From Actinophytocola algeriensis (lineage in GTDB: Bacteria > Actinomycetota > Actinomycetes > Mycobacteriales > Pseudonocardiaceae), in the NCBI RefSeq assembly GCF_014203735.1, contig NZ_JACHJQ010000002.1:741126-805125 (forward strand): a stretch of 64,000 bases of DNA. Direction: 5' to 3'. Below, in pieces: positions 1 through 8,871 of the stretch. The translations under genes were made by a program, and so were the position numbers. The first letter of the stretch is position 1; each line of letters starts with the position of its first letter. Under the pieces are notes generated by a model. It was not told the DNA's origin. It saw nothing but the letters and a program-made list of their open reading frames with translations, and searched no databases.

Positions 1-2
1 TC

Positions 3-1469
3 CGGCACGGCGGCAAGGGTGTCGACAACTTCCACGTCGGCGGCGCGGTCCTCGGCCACGTCAAGCGCGGCTACACCCTCGGCCGCGACGTGCGGGAGGC
101 GCTCGGGTTCACGGGGCCGACCAGGTACAAGGTCCACCTGATCGACCACCACCGCGCGCACGCGGCGAGCGCGTTCTTCATCTCGCCGTGGGACGAGGCC
201 GCGATCCTGACTCTCGACGGCATCGGCAGCGACGGCACCAGCACGTTCCTCGCGGTCGGCAAGGGCGACAGGATCACCGACCTGCGACGGTTCAAGTTCC
301 CGCATTCGCTGGGCGCGATGTACGCGGGCGTCACGAACTACCTCGGCTTCTACCCGACCATGGACGAGGGCAAGGTGATGGGCCTCGCCCCGTTCGGCAA
401 GGACACCTACATCGAGCAGTTCAAGGACCTGGTGTACCTCGAGGACGACGGCGGGTACGAGCTGAACCTCGACTGGTTCCGCCACCACACGTCCGGCCGC
501 CACCTCATGTCGGACAGGTTCATCGACACCTTCGGCCCGCCGCGCGAGCGCACGAAGGTCACCGCCGACAACCCGATCCCCCAGCACTACATGGACATCG
601 CGTACGCACTGCAGGTGCGCCTCGAGGAGGTCGGCCTCCACCTCGCGCGGTGGCTGCACCAGAAGACCGGGCTCACCAAGCTGTGCGTGGCGGGCGGTGT
701 CGCGCTGAACTCGGTGATGAACGGGCGGATCTTCCTGGAGACGCCGTTCGAGGACTTCTTCGCGCAGCCCGCGGCCGCCGACGACGGCTCGTCGCTGGGC
801 GCCGCGCTCGCGGTCAGCGTCGGGAAGTACGGCAGGCCCCGGCCCACGGACGGGTACATGTACACCGGCCCGGAGTTCACCGAGGCGCAGATGGAGCAGG
901 CGCTGCAGGACGCGGGCGTCCAGTACCAGCGCGTCGACGACATCGCGGCGCACACCGCGGCGCGCGTCGCGGACGGGCTGATCGTGGGCTGGTTCCAGGG
1001 TCGCATGGAGTGCGGGCCGCGGGCCCTCGGCAACCGGACGCTGCTCGCCGACCCACGCGACCCCGACTCCAAGACCCGGATGAACGAGAAGGTCAAGCAC
1101 CGCGAGGCGTTCCGGCCGTTCGCGCCGTCGTGCCTGGCCGAGAAGGCAGGCGAGTACTTCGCGAGCGGCTACCCGTCCGCGGTGATGCTGCTGGTGTTCG
1201 ACGTGCTCGAGGACAAGCGGGACGTGGTGCCCGCGATCACGCACGTGGACGGCACCGCCCGCGTGCAGACCGTGAGCCGGGACGACAACCCGCGGTACTG
1301 GGACATGATCTCGCACTTCGAGCAGCTCACCGGCGTCCCGATGGTCCTCAACACGTCGTTCAACGACAACAACGAACCGATCGTGTGCACGCCGGAGGAC
1401 GCGATCAACTGTTTCCGCAAGACCGACGTGGACGCGCTCGCCCTTGGCCCGTTCTGGGTGGAGAAGTGA
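3..1469 (+). CDS. Carbamoyltransferase, NodU/CmcH/TobZ family (5' end outside window)
   Basis: The frame is open from the first bases, so the gene starts upstream; 488 residues are visible. Family members run to about 550-600 residues, so roughly 80-100 are missing. Family enzymes use carbamoyl phosphate and ATP to make a carbamoyl-adenylate and pass the carbamoyl group to a hydroxyl, usually on an antibiotic or nodulation factor. Seen: the histidine cluster HHRAHAASAFF followed by DGIGSDGTS (Kae1-like domain), CVAGGVALNS, the motif GRMECGPRALGNR, and NTSFNDNNEP near the C-terminus. The stop TGA overlaps the GTG of the next gene, so the three genes up to 3324 look translationally coupled. The acceptor is unknown. 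The context suggests tailoring of a secondary metabolite, but that is inference. Confidence 0.88.
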   Translation, partial: RHGGKGVDNFHVGGAVLGHVKRGYTLGRDVREALGFTGPTRYKVHLIDHHRAHAASAFFISPWDEAAILTLDGIGSDGTSTFLAVGKGDRITDLRRFKFPHSLGAMYAGVTNYLGFYPTMDEGKVMGLAPFGKDTYIEQFKDLVYLEDDGGYELNLDWFRHHTSGRHLMSDRFIDTFGPPRERTKVTADNPIPQHYMDIAYALQVRLEEVGLHLARWLHQKTGLTKLCVAGGVALNSVMNGRIFLETPFEDFFAQPAAADDGSSLGAALAVSVGKYGRPRPTDGYMYTGPEFTEAQMEQALQDAGVQYQRVDDIAAHTAARVADGLIVGWFQGRMECGPRALGNRTLLADPRDPDSKTRMNEKVKHREAFRPFAPSCLAEKAGEYFASGYPSAVMLLVFDVLEDKRDVVPAITHVDGTARVQTVSRDDNPRYWDMISHFEQLTGVPMVLNTSFNDNNEPIVCTPEDAINCFRKTDVDALALGPFWVEK

Positions 1470-2116
1470 CGGCGGCGCTCTATTCGGCCCGCCGGTGGCT
1501 GTGGCTCGCCGCCGCGGTCCCGGCGGCGGTGCTGGCCGGGCTGATCATGGTGGTGCTGCCGCCGGACCAGACGCTCGACAACCTCGCGGAGTGGCTGTTC
1601 AAGCTGAGCCCGTTCCTGTTCGCGGTGGCCGCGGTCGCGGTGTTCCCGCGCGGCCGGTTCGGGCCCGCACTGGTCGTGGTCGGCGTGCTGGCCTACATGG
1701 GATACCTGGACACGGCGCTGATCCTGCGGATCCTGGACTACCGCGCCGACGGCGAGTTCTCGGTGGTGTACCAGTTCCAGCTGTTCGTGGTCACCTACAT
1801 CGTCCTCTTCGGACTGCTCGCGTTCCGGCTCGGCGGCGCGCGCACCGCGACCGTGCTGAAGGTCGGCGTCGCCGGGGTGCTGATCGTGATCTCCGGGTTG
1901 AACGACCTCGGGTTCTGGGTCATGAACGACTGGGGCGCCGACGGCCGCCCGTCCACACTGGACTGGGCGTCGCACATCATCGTGTTCACCGGCGGCCCGC
2001 CCAGTGTCCCGGGCGCGACGGTGTTCCTGGTGGTGCACCTGGTCCTGGCGGCCGCGGTGGTGACGGCGCCCGTGGAGCGCTGGGTGGACAGACGGCTGGC
2101 CAGGACGACACCGTGA
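1466..2116 (+). CDS. Six-helix integral membrane protein of the carbamoyltransferase operon
   Basis: A 216-residue hydrophobic protein with about six predicted membrane helices, the first near residues 10-31 and the last near the C-terminus before a basic tail (VERWVDRRLARTTP). Start GTG overlaps the upstream stop (GTGA), and its own stop overlaps the GTG of the ATP-grasp gene, so it is the middle cistron of a coupled operon. No transporter or enzyme signature is recognised. A role in export or membrane anchoring of the operon's product is possible but not shown. Confidence 0.75.
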   Translation: MTAALYSARRWLWLAAAVPAAVLAGLIMVVLPPDQTLDNLAEWLFKLSPFLFAVAAVAVFPRGRFGPALVVVGVLAYMGYLDTALILRILDYRADGEFSVVYQFQLFVVTYIVLFGLLAFRLGGARTATVLKVGVAGVLIVISGLNDLGFWVMNDWGADGRPSTLDWASHIIVFTGGPPSVPGATVFLVVHLVLAAAVVTAPVERWVDRRLARTTP

Positions 2117-3324
2117 AGGCGCTGGTGGTCCTGGGTGCGGCCGACGGTTCGCTGTCGACCTACCGGACCGCCCGCGCGCTCGGCTACCGCACGATCTGCG
2201 TCGACCGGTCGCCGGCCGCGCCCGGGGTGGCGCTCGCCGACGAGTTCCTGCCGCTGTCCACACGCGACACGGAGGCGATCGCGGCCGCGCTGGCCGGCCG
2301 CGACGACCTGGCGGGCGCGCTCGCCCCGTCCACCGACATCGCGCTGCCGACGCTGCTCGCGCTGACCGAACGGCTCGGGCTGCCGGTCACGATGACGCGG
2401 GAGGCGGCCCGCGCGTCGCTGGACAAGCGGCACTTCCGGCGTGTCTGCGAGGAGCTGGGCTTCCCGGCATATCGTTGGAGCGAGATCACCGACGCGGCGC
2501 AGTGGGAGTGGCGCGGCCCCGCCGTGGTGAAGCCGGTCGACGCGCAGAGCGGCCGCGGGGTCACGCGCTGCGTCGAGAAGTCCATGGTGGACGCCGCGGT
2601 CGCCGCGGCACGCGACCTCTCCTACAGCGGCGGTGTCGTGGTCGAGGACGAGGTACCTGGCACGCACTGTGGGTGCGAGTGCGTGATCTCCGGCGGCGAG
2701 GTGGCGTTCCTCGCGCTCACCACGCGCACGCTGTGCCCGCCGCCGCGAGCCGTCACGACCGCGCACCTGATGCCCTCGGAGGTCCCCGCCGAGGCGCGGC
2801 GCGCGGTGGTGACGATGGTCGAGCGGCTCTGCGCGCGACTGCGGTACCGGACCGGCCCGCTGAACCTGGACCTCGTCGTCGACCGGGACGGCGTGCCGTA
2901 CCTGATCGAGATGGGCGCGCGGACCAGCGGGAACGGGCTCGACGAGCTGACGTTGCGCTGCCACGGCGTGGACACGATCGCCGCCTCGGTGGCGGCGGCC
3001 GTGTACGAGCCGATGACGGTCACCCAGCACCCGCCGCGGCCGGCGCTGTGGCAGTCGCTGTCGAGCGACCACGCGGGCAGGCTCACCGCCGTCCACGGGC
3101 TGACCGAGGCGCTGGCGATGCCGGAGGTGGTGGACGTGCGGTTGTTCGCCGGGCCCGGCGACGAGGTCCGCGGGCACGACAACGTGGCGGACAAGCTGGG
3201 GTACGCGGTGCTGAGCGCGCCGACCACGGCCGGGCTGCGTGCCGCCGCCGAGCGCCTGAACCGGACGCTCGTGTTCGAGGTGGCGCCGGTGAGCCCGGCG
3301 GCGCGAGGAAGGCGAGAGAGCTAG
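2113..3324 (+). CDS. ATP-grasp domain enzyme (carboxylate-amine ligase type)
   Basis: A 403-residue ATP-grasp protein. The N-terminal Rossmann-like part is KALVVLGAADGSLSTYRTAR. The ATP-binding lysine region is AVVKPVDAQSGRG (near residue 140). The metal-binding segment is YLIEMGARTSGNG (near residue 265). Family members join a carboxylate, activated as acyl phosphate, to an amine or other nucleophile. GTG start chosen because it overlaps the TGA of the preceding gene. It closes the carbamoyltransferase operon; 65 bp downstream lies the 3' end of a convergent gene. The substrate cannot be deduced. The trio may tailor an amino-acid-like or aminoglycoside-like scaffold (inference). Confidence 0.82.
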   Translation: MKALVVLGAADGSLSTYRTARALGYRTICVDRSPAAPGVALADEFLPLSTRDTEAIAAALAGRDDLAGALAPSTDIALPTLLALTERLGLPVTMTREAARASLDKRHFRRVCEELGFPAYRWSEITDAAQWEWRGPAVVKPVDAQSGRGVTRCVEKSMVDAAVAAARDLSYSGGVVVEDEVPGTHCGCECVISGGEVAFLALTTRTLCPPPRAVTTAHLMPSEVPAEARRAVVTMVERLCARLRYRTGPLNLDLVVDRDGVPYLIEMGARTSGNGLDELTLRCHGVDTIAASVAAAVYEPMTVTQHPPRPALWQSLSSDHAGRLTAVHGLTEALAMPEVVDVRLFAGPGDEVRGHDNVADKLGYAVLSAPTTAGLRAAAERLNRTLVFEVAPVSPAARGRRES

Positions 3325-3389
3325 ATCCTTAAAAGGGAGTGAGAGAAGGAAGCGCTCTCATTGCCTCGCACCGCCAGGCTACCGGCCGA

Positions 3390-5513
3390 TCACGCGGGCA
3401 CCAACTGGTTTAGCGTGCCCAGGTCCAGCACCCGCGACCCCTCCGGCAGCCCGTCCGGACGGGTCAGCCCGACGTAGGTCACCGGCTCGGTCAGCACCAG
3501 GTCCGGCGTCCACGTGGTGACCGGGCCGGGCAGCAGGCCGAGCAGGTCGGAGACCATCAGGTACCGCCGCTCGACGACCGCGCGGGTCAGCATGCCCGTG
3601 GTCAAGCGGTTGTTCTCGACCTGGTTGAAGTTGGGCGAACCGGTCAGGTACAGGTGGGTCCACAGCACCGACCACCGCCCGGCCGCGTCCCGGCTGAACA
3701 CCGCGGGCAGCGCGACCCGGCCGGTGCCGCGCAGGTCCGACCGCGTGCGCACGGTCCGCGCCTCGAAGGGTGCGCCCTTCTGCGCGCGGTCCCGCACCAT
3801 CCAGCCGAACATCGACTCGGCGACCGTGTCGAACCCCTCGCCCGCGTAGACGTTCACCTGCGGCACGATCCGCGTCGCCCCGACCTTGTCGAGTGGCACG
3901 TCGATGAACTCGGTCGCGCCGTTCGCCGACTCGGTCAGGTCACCGGAGTACACGACCTCGCCGTCTCGCAGGTTGGTCCACGACACGTGGCCGCGGTAGC
4001 GGAAGTCGTCGTCCAGCAGCAACGCGGACAGGTCGTAGTCGGTGCGCCGCGCCTGCTCCCGCCAGTAGGCGAAGAACCGCAGCACCTCACCGTCCACGAC
4101 GGACCACGAGCCGCGCGGCAGCACCGCGAAGCCGTCCTCGGCCGCCTTGCCGGACAACGGCACCGCGACGGTCAGCACGGCCGGGTCGACGACGACCGGG
4201 CCGAACCCGGACAGCCGGGCGGCCAGCTCGGTGTCGACGATCCCGCGGACCCGGTCGATCACGTCGACCGGCAGCGGCAGCCGCGCGTCCACGGTGACCC
4301 ACGCCCGCTTCGCCCGGCCCGCGAACACCCGCGCACTGTCCACACCGGACCGGTTGGCGACGTGCTCCCGCAGCGAGCACAGGACCCGCCCGGACACCTC
4401 ACCCACCACGGACTCGAACCCGGTCAGCACCGCGCCGGTGTCGGTCGCCGTGCGCAGCAGCCGGTCCAGCGAACGCACCAGCATGCCCGGCGCCTTCGCG
4501 AGGATCCCGGCGGCGTCGGCCACCCGGCCCGCGCGGAAGGCGAACTCCGCGCGGCCCGCGATGGACCGCACGACCCGGTCGCCGCGCGCCACGTCGAACA
4601 CCTCCCGCGCACGGACGAAGCGGTCGTCCTCGTACGGGTGCAGCCCCGCCGCGAGGCGCTTCCACACCTCGGCGTGCCGCGCGACGTCCCCGAGCTTGCC
4701 CTCGTTCGCCGACACGACCGCGTCGAGCGCGCCGAGCAGCACCCGCCGCTCGCTCCTGCGGAACGACCGGAACCGGGTCGGCGTCGCCAGCGTCACGTCA
4801 CCACCGCTCGCCCGGCACGCGACCCGCAGCACGTCGACCACCGTGTCGACGGCGACGAGCGGCAGGCCGTGCGCGAGCCGGACCGCGTTGACCACCGCGC
4901 GGTTCTCCCGCACCGGGATCGCCATCGGGTGGTCGAGGCACTCGGCGGCCAGCTCCGCGAGCAGCTCGAGGTCGGCCGCGTGGAGCGGGGTGCCGCTGCC
5001 GGCCAGCTCGGTGTACAGGCGCGTGGTCTCCTCGGCGAGCGTGCCGCCGAGGTGCAGGACGGTGACCCGGTCCTTCAGGGAGGCGACGAGCTCGTCGTGC
5101 GCCGCGAGCAGCTCGGCGTAGGAGTGCTGGTAGCGGCCGTAGCCCGCCAGCGACAGCAGGTTCACGACCCCCGCGGGCACGGCGGCGCCGTGGGCGGTCA
5201 CCGTCTCCCGCAGGCAGGACAGCCAGAAGTCCCACGTGTCGGGGACGTTGCGCGGGAAGTCGATGAAGTAGGCGTTGTGCGCCACGTCGTCGCCGACCAG
5301 CTCGCGCACCGCGCCGACGACGTCGACCGCCAGGTCGAGCGCGGCACCCGGCGCCAGCCCGTCGAGGTGTGCGAGCAGCTCGCGGGACGCCACGAAGCCG
5401 ACGCCGGTGAGCACCGCGTCGAGCTGCCGCACGACCGTCGAGCCGTCCCCACCCGGCCCCTCGACGCGTGGTACCCGCAGAGTCCTGCGGATGAGAACCT
5501 CGGAACGCACCAC
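3390..5513 (-). CDS. MXAN_6230/SCO0854-like protein with TerD-type C-terminal region, lacking the RING motif
   Basis: A 707-residue protein. The start is one of two consecutive GTG codons (5513 or 5510) behind GAGGGGG. Recognised features are DFPRNVPDTWDFWLSCL near the N-terminus, GRYQHSYAELLAAHDE, IPVRENRAVVNAVRLAHG, TPTRFRSFRR, and a C-terminal part with TDYDLSALLLDD and GATEFIDVPL followed by PQVNVYAGEGFD, which resemble TerD/tellurium-resistance domains. Family function is unknown; several members carry a RING-type CxxC zinc site. Here only scattered single cysteines are seen, so no RING can form. A terminator-like hairpin precedes the gene on its own strand. Family assignment is from memory of the conserved blocks. 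Confidence 0.65.
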   Translation of the reverse strand: MVRSEVLIRRTLRVPRVEGPGGDGSTVVRQLDAVLTGVGFVASRELLAHLDGLAPGAALDLAVDVVGAVRELVGDDVAHNAYFIDFPRNVPDTWDFWLSCLRETVTAHGAAVPAGVVNLLSLAGYGRYQHSYAELLAAHDELVASLKDRVTVLHLGGTLAEETTRLYTELAGSGTPLHAADLELLAELAAECLDHPMAIPVRENRAVVNAVRLAHGLPLVAVDTVVDVLRVACRASGGDVTLATPTRFRSFRRSERRVLLGALDAVVSANEGKLGDVARHAEVWKRLAAGLHPYEDDRFVRAREVFDVARGDRVVRSIAGRAEFAFRAGRVADAAGILAKAPGMLVRSLDRLLRTATDTGAVLTGFESVVGEVSGRVLCSLREHVANRSGVDSARVFAGRAKRAWVTVDARLPLPVDVIDRVRGIVDTELAARLSGFGPVVVDPAVLTVAVPLSGKAAEDGFAVLPRGSWSVVDGEVLRFFAYWREQARRTDYDLSALLLDDDFRYRGHVSWTNLRDGEVVYSGDLTESANGATEFIDVPLDKVGATRIVPQVNVYAGEGFDTVAESMFGWMVRDRAQKGAPFEARTVRTRSDLRGTGRVALPAVFSRDAAGRWSVLWTHLYLTGSPNFNQVENNRLTTGMLTRAVVERRYLMVSDLLGLLPGPVTTWTPDLVLTEPVTYVGLTRPDGLPEGSRVLDLGTLNQLVPA

Positions 5514-5528
5514 AATTCCCCCTCGGAC

Positions 5529-5560
5529 ACAAGAAAAGCCGCCCACGGTCGGTGGACGGC
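5529..5560 (-). terminator. Intrinsic terminator or attenuator just upstream of the SCO0854-like gene
   Basis: On the minus strand, GCCGTCCAC (5560-5552), a 5-base loop and GTGGGCGGC (5546-5538) form a 9-bp stem with one G-U pair, followed by TTTTCTTGT. It lies about 16 bases before the GTG at 5513 and after the cupin gene on the same strand. It could stop cupin read-through or act as a leader attenuator, depending on where the transcript starts. Confidence 0.6.
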
Positions 5561-5744
5561 TCCGGCGTGACGGGGTCACGACATGGAGCAGCCCACCGGA
5601 CCGCGCGAGCGGCAACAATGTTTCGCCACGGCGGAAATGATGGCCAGGTCCGCCGCCTGCGTCAATCGATTAGAAAGTGTCCTGTGGATCTTTGTGCAGG
5701 GTCTGGGCTTTGTCAGCAGGTACCTCAGGGGAACGTGACGGCGC

Positions 5745-6299
5745 TCAGCCACCAACCGCCTGCGGTCCGCCCGGTGTCGCTGGGTCGGGACCAACACTTT
5801 TAAGTCCGGAGAGGCGGGCTAACGCCATCGCGTTCGAGCCGTGGACGGCGGTGAGGAACTCCCGCCCCCGGTCCTCCGCGATCGGGCGCAGGTGCGGGAG
5901 CAGCGGGTTGTCGACCACGACGGTGCGGTTGGAGCGGAACTCGTAGGCGCGGATCGGTGTGGTGAGGCTCAGGTTCACCACCGTGTGTGGCCAGCCTTTC
6001 TGGATGGGGAGCACGTCGCCGCGGTGTTGTAAGGCCTCGAACTCCAGGTTCTCGCCGAACAGTGTCAGGGCGCCCTCGTCGCCGCAGTCGTAGACGAGCA
6101 CGATCACGTCGGTTTCCACGTGCCGGTGCGGGTTCGCGATGAACCCGCCCGGCACGTCCAGACCGCCGGCACACAGTTCGATGCCTGGCGCGTTGCCGTT
6201 GTCCCGGCCGTCGACCAACGGCCGGATCCGGTGCCCCTGGGGGGTGAGCACCGGGTCGATCGACTCAAAAGGGATCGCGGTGGGAGGTTTCTTCGACAT
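5745..6299 (-). CDS. Cupin-fold protein
   Basis: A 184-residue single-cupin protein. Motif 1 is NPHRHVETDVIVLVYDCGDEG; the two histidines and the glutamate are the likely metal ligands. Motif 2 is GDVLPIQKGWPHTVVNLS. Cupins of this type are dioxygenases, isomerases or small-ligand sensors, and nothing here fixes which. The second ATG (6299) is chosen because GGAGAGG sits 7 bases before it; the first ATG (6305) would almost touch that site. It is divergent from the membrane protein gene at 6558 across about 250 bp. Confidence 0.75.
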   Translation of the reverse strand: MSKKPPTAIPFESIDPVLTPQGHRIRPLVDGRDNGNAPGIELCAGGLDVPGGFIANPHRHVETDVIVLVYDCGDEGALTLFGENLEFEALQHRGDVLPIQKGWPHTVVNLSLTTPIRAYEFRSNRTVVVDNPLLPHLRPIAEDRGREFLTAVHGSNAMALARLSGLKSVGPDPATPGGPQAVGG

Positions 6300-6557
6300 G
6301 GGCATTCCTCTCCGTCAGGGCGCCCCGGTGCCCACAGGGTGGAGCTCCCCGGCAAACTTGGGAAGAGATTGTGATGTGACGAAGTAGACATGTTCGCGAA
6401 ACTTCATAATCGCGCCCGCACGGCAAATGTCGCTGAATTATCGACGGCAGACCACCGTGTCTGAACAATCGTCAAATGACGCGTTTCACTCTCGCGGAGG
6501 AGCGCACTGCTACTCCGGAGGGACGTGCCGCGCCCGCGATCGCGCGACAGTCGCGGT

Positions 6558-7562
6558 ATGGACATCGCACGGACCGCGGCGGCGACCGCGACCCTCGCCG
6601 CAACCGCACTCGGCGCCACCTGGCTGCTGGCCGGCACCCACAACCCGCTCGACCACCCCGGCCGCCCGTTCAGCTCGGCGCTCTCCACCTACCCGGAAGG
6701 CTGGGCCAACGCGGTCTTCCTCGGCTGCGCGCTGGTCGCGCTGGCCGCCGCGTGCTGGCCGCGCAGGGGCAGGGAATGGGCGGCGGGGGCCGCGATCGTC
6801 GCGCTGGTGGCGCTCATGGACGCGTCGACACTGATCGCCATCGGATATCTGCCCGCGACGCTGATCGGTCCGCTGTTCGGGCTGGCCGAGGCGGACGCGT
6901 CGCTGTTCCTCTCCCCCGGCCTGCTGCTCCAGCTGCTGCTGCTCACCGCCGTCGCGGCGTTCGGCGTGGTGATCGCACGGCGGTTCCGGGCGGCCGGGCA
7001 CGACCTCGCGCACGTGACGGCCAGGACCAGGTTCTGGACACGGATCGCCATCGAGGCGCCGCTCGTCTACGCGCTCACCCGGGTGCTGATGTTCTTCGGT
7101 GTCCCCGGTTTCGACATGGCCGAGTTCGGCGCCCCGATCCTGTGGGCCGGGCTCGGGCTGGCGGTGTCCGCGAGCCTCGGCGCGTGGCTGACCTACGGGC
7201 TCGTCCGGCCCTGGGGCGAGGTGTTCCCGCGGTGGCTGCCGGGACTGCGCGACAAGCGGGTGCCGATCCGGCTGGCGGTGGTGCCCGGTCTGCTGGTGGC
7301 GGTGATGGTGGCGACCGCGTCGAAGGACATGCTCCAGTCGCTTGGCGACGACGGCGCCCTGAGCGCGATCGGTGACTGGCCGCTGGTCGCCCTGCCCATG
7401 TTGCTGTGGCCGCTCTGGGCCATCGCTCTCGCCATGGCCACCGCGAACTACGGAATTCGGCGCTCTCTCACAGAAGCGAAAATTTCGCCAGAGCACAATG
7501 GCACAAAAATGGTGTACATTCCGCTCACGGGCGCACAAACTCCGAAAATTTCCGGAAATTGA
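6558..7562 (+). CDS. Multi-helix integral membrane protein
   Basis: A 334-residue polytopic membrane protein with about eight hydrophobic segments, beginning with an N-terminal helix (ATATLAATALGATWLLAG). No family is recognised. The ATG at 6558 is preferred because hydrophobic sequence begins directly after it, although it has no clear ribosome site. A GTG at 6525 would add 11 residues but lies only two bases after GGAGGG. The last 35 or so codons (from about 7456) are unusually AT-rich and soluble, unlike the rest. They contain a 14-bp palindrome, which suggests the frame now runs into former intergenic DNA. Confidence 0.65.
   Translation: MDIARTAAATATLAATALGATWLLAGTHNPLDHPGRPFSSALSTYPEGWANAVFLGCALVALAAACWPRRGREWAAGAAIVALVALMDASTLIAIGYLPATLIGPLFGLAEADASLFLSPGLLLQLLLLTAVAAFGVVIARRFRAAGHDLAHVTARTRFWTRIAIEAPLVYALTRVLMFFGVPGFDMAEFGAPILWAGLGLAVSASLGAWLTYGLVRPWGEVFPRWLPGLRDKRVPIRLAVVPGLLVAVMVATASKDMLQSLGDDGALSAIGDWPLVALPMLLWPLWAIALAMATANYGIRRSLTEAKISPEHNGTKMVYIPLTGAQTPKISGN
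7547..7560. promoter_or_regulatory. Perfect 14-bp palindrome upstream of the esterase gene
   Basis: AATTTCCGGAAATT is perfectly self-complementary and lies 36 bases before the esterase GTG, in a locally AT-rich stretch. The position suits an operator for the esterase gene. No matching regulator is identifiable here. Confidence 0.35.
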
Positions 7563-7596
7563 GGCGATCTTCTTCCGTAGTCTCCGAGGAGTTCCC

Positions 7597-8865
7597 GTGA
7601 GAAAGTTCCTGAGCCGGCTGGGGGTCGCCCTGTTGCTGGCGGCGGCACTGCTGGGCGTACCGGCACCGGCGATGTCGTCGGGATCGGCGGCGAGCCTGGT
7701 CGAGGTCACCGGGTTCGGCACCAACCCGAGCAACCTGCGGATGCACCTGTACGTGCCCGACGGCATCGGCACCCGGCCCGCGGTCGTCGTCGCGGTCCAC
7801 TACTGCACGGGCTCCGGTCCCGCCTTCCACAGCGGTACCGAGTTCGCGCGGCTCGCCGACCAGTACAAGTTCATCGTCATCTACCCGTCCGCGACGCGCA
7901 GCGGGCAGTGCTTCGACGTCTACACGCAGGAAGCGTTGCGGCGCAACGGCGGCAGCGACCCCGTCGGCATCCGGTCGATGGTGAGTTACGTCCAGCAGCG
8001 CTACGACCCCGACCCGGAGCGGATCTTCGTGACCGGCGCGTCGTCCGGCGCGATGATGACGAACGTCCTGCTCGGCGACTACCCGGACGTGTTCAAGGCG
8101 GGCGCGGCGTTTATGGGCGTGCCGTTCGCGTGTTTCGCCACCACACCGCCGAACACGTGGAACAGCGAGTGCGCGAACGGGCGGATCACGAGGACCCCGC
8201 AGCAGTGGGGCGACCTGGTCCGCGGCGCGTACCCCGGCTACACCGGCGCGCGCCCGCGCATGCAGGTTTGGCACGGCACCGAGGATTCGACGCTGCGCTA
8301 TCCCAACTTCGGCGAGCAGGTCAAGCAGTGGACCAATGTGCTGGGCGTGAGCCAGACCCCGGCGTACACCGACAGCCCGCGGTCCGGCTGGACCCGCACC
8401 CGGTACGGCGGCACGGGCACCACGGCGCCGGTCGAGGCGGTCAGCCTGCAGGGCGTGGGGCACAACCTCCCGATGAGCGGCATGGCGGCCATGGCGCTCG
8501 CGTTCTTCGGCATCACCGGTGGCAGCACGGAACCGCCGCCGACCTCCGGCCCGTGCCGCGTGGCCTACGACGTGACCGCGTGGAACACCGGCCTGACCGC
8601 GGCGGTCACGATCACGAACACCGGCACCGCGCCCATCAGCGGCTGGTCGCTGGCGTTCACCCTGCCGGGCGGGCAGACGATCACCTCCGGGTGGGGCGCC
8701 ACCTACAGCCCGGCGAGCGGCGAGGTCACCGCGCGCCCACTCAGCTACACCACGACGATCAACCAGTCCGCGTCCGTCGGCATCGGCTTCCAGGCCACCC
8801 ACACGGGCAACACGGCGGAGCCGGCCTCGTTCACCCTCAACGGAACCCCGTGCACGGCCGGCTGA
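7597..8865 (+). CDS. Secreted CE1-type esterase (acetylxylan/feruloyl esterase-like) with C-terminal CBM2
   Basis: A 422-residue secreted enzyme. A Sec signal peptide covers about residues 1-32 (RKFLSRL, then ALLLAAALLGVPAPA). The alpha/beta-hydrolase domain follows to about residue 305, with nucleophile Ser149 in GASSGAM and a likely catalytic His in GVGHNLP. A short linker (GGSTEPPPTSG) leads to a family 2 carbohydrate-binding module of about 110 residues bounded by two cysteines, starting CRVAYDVTAWNTG. Family members release acetyl or feruloyl groups from plant xylan, or depolymerise polyhydroxybutyrate; CBM2 points to plant polysaccharide. GTG start is preceded by GAGGAG at a good distance. 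Confidence 0.87.
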   Translation: MRKFLSRLGVALLLAAALLGVPAPAMSSGSAASLVEVTGFGTNPSNLRMHLYVPDGIGTRPAVVVAVHYCTGSGPAFHSGTEFARLADQYKFIVIYPSATRSGQCFDVYTQEALRRNGGSDPVGIRSMVSYVQQRYDPDPERIFVTGASSGAMMTNVLLGDYPDVFKAGAAFMGVPFACFATTPPNTWNSECANGRITRTPQQWGDLVRGAYPGYTGARPRMQVWHGTEDSTLRYPNFGEQVKQWTNVLGVSQTPAYTDSPRSGWTRTRYGGTGTTAPVEAVSLQGVGHNLPMSGMAAMALAFFGITGGSTEPPPTSGPCRVAYDVTAWNTGLTAAVTITNTGTAPISGWSLAFTLPGGQTITSGWGATYSPASGEVTARPLSYTTTINQSASVGIGFQATHTGNTAEPASFTLNGTPCTAG

Positions 8866-8871
8866 GTCCGG

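Noticed and set aside
3348..3359. CebR-like operator (GGAAGCGCTCTC, close to GGGAGCGCTCCC)
   Set aside because: It lies between two convergent gene ends where no promoter is expected, two positions differ, and no sugar-regulon gene follows.
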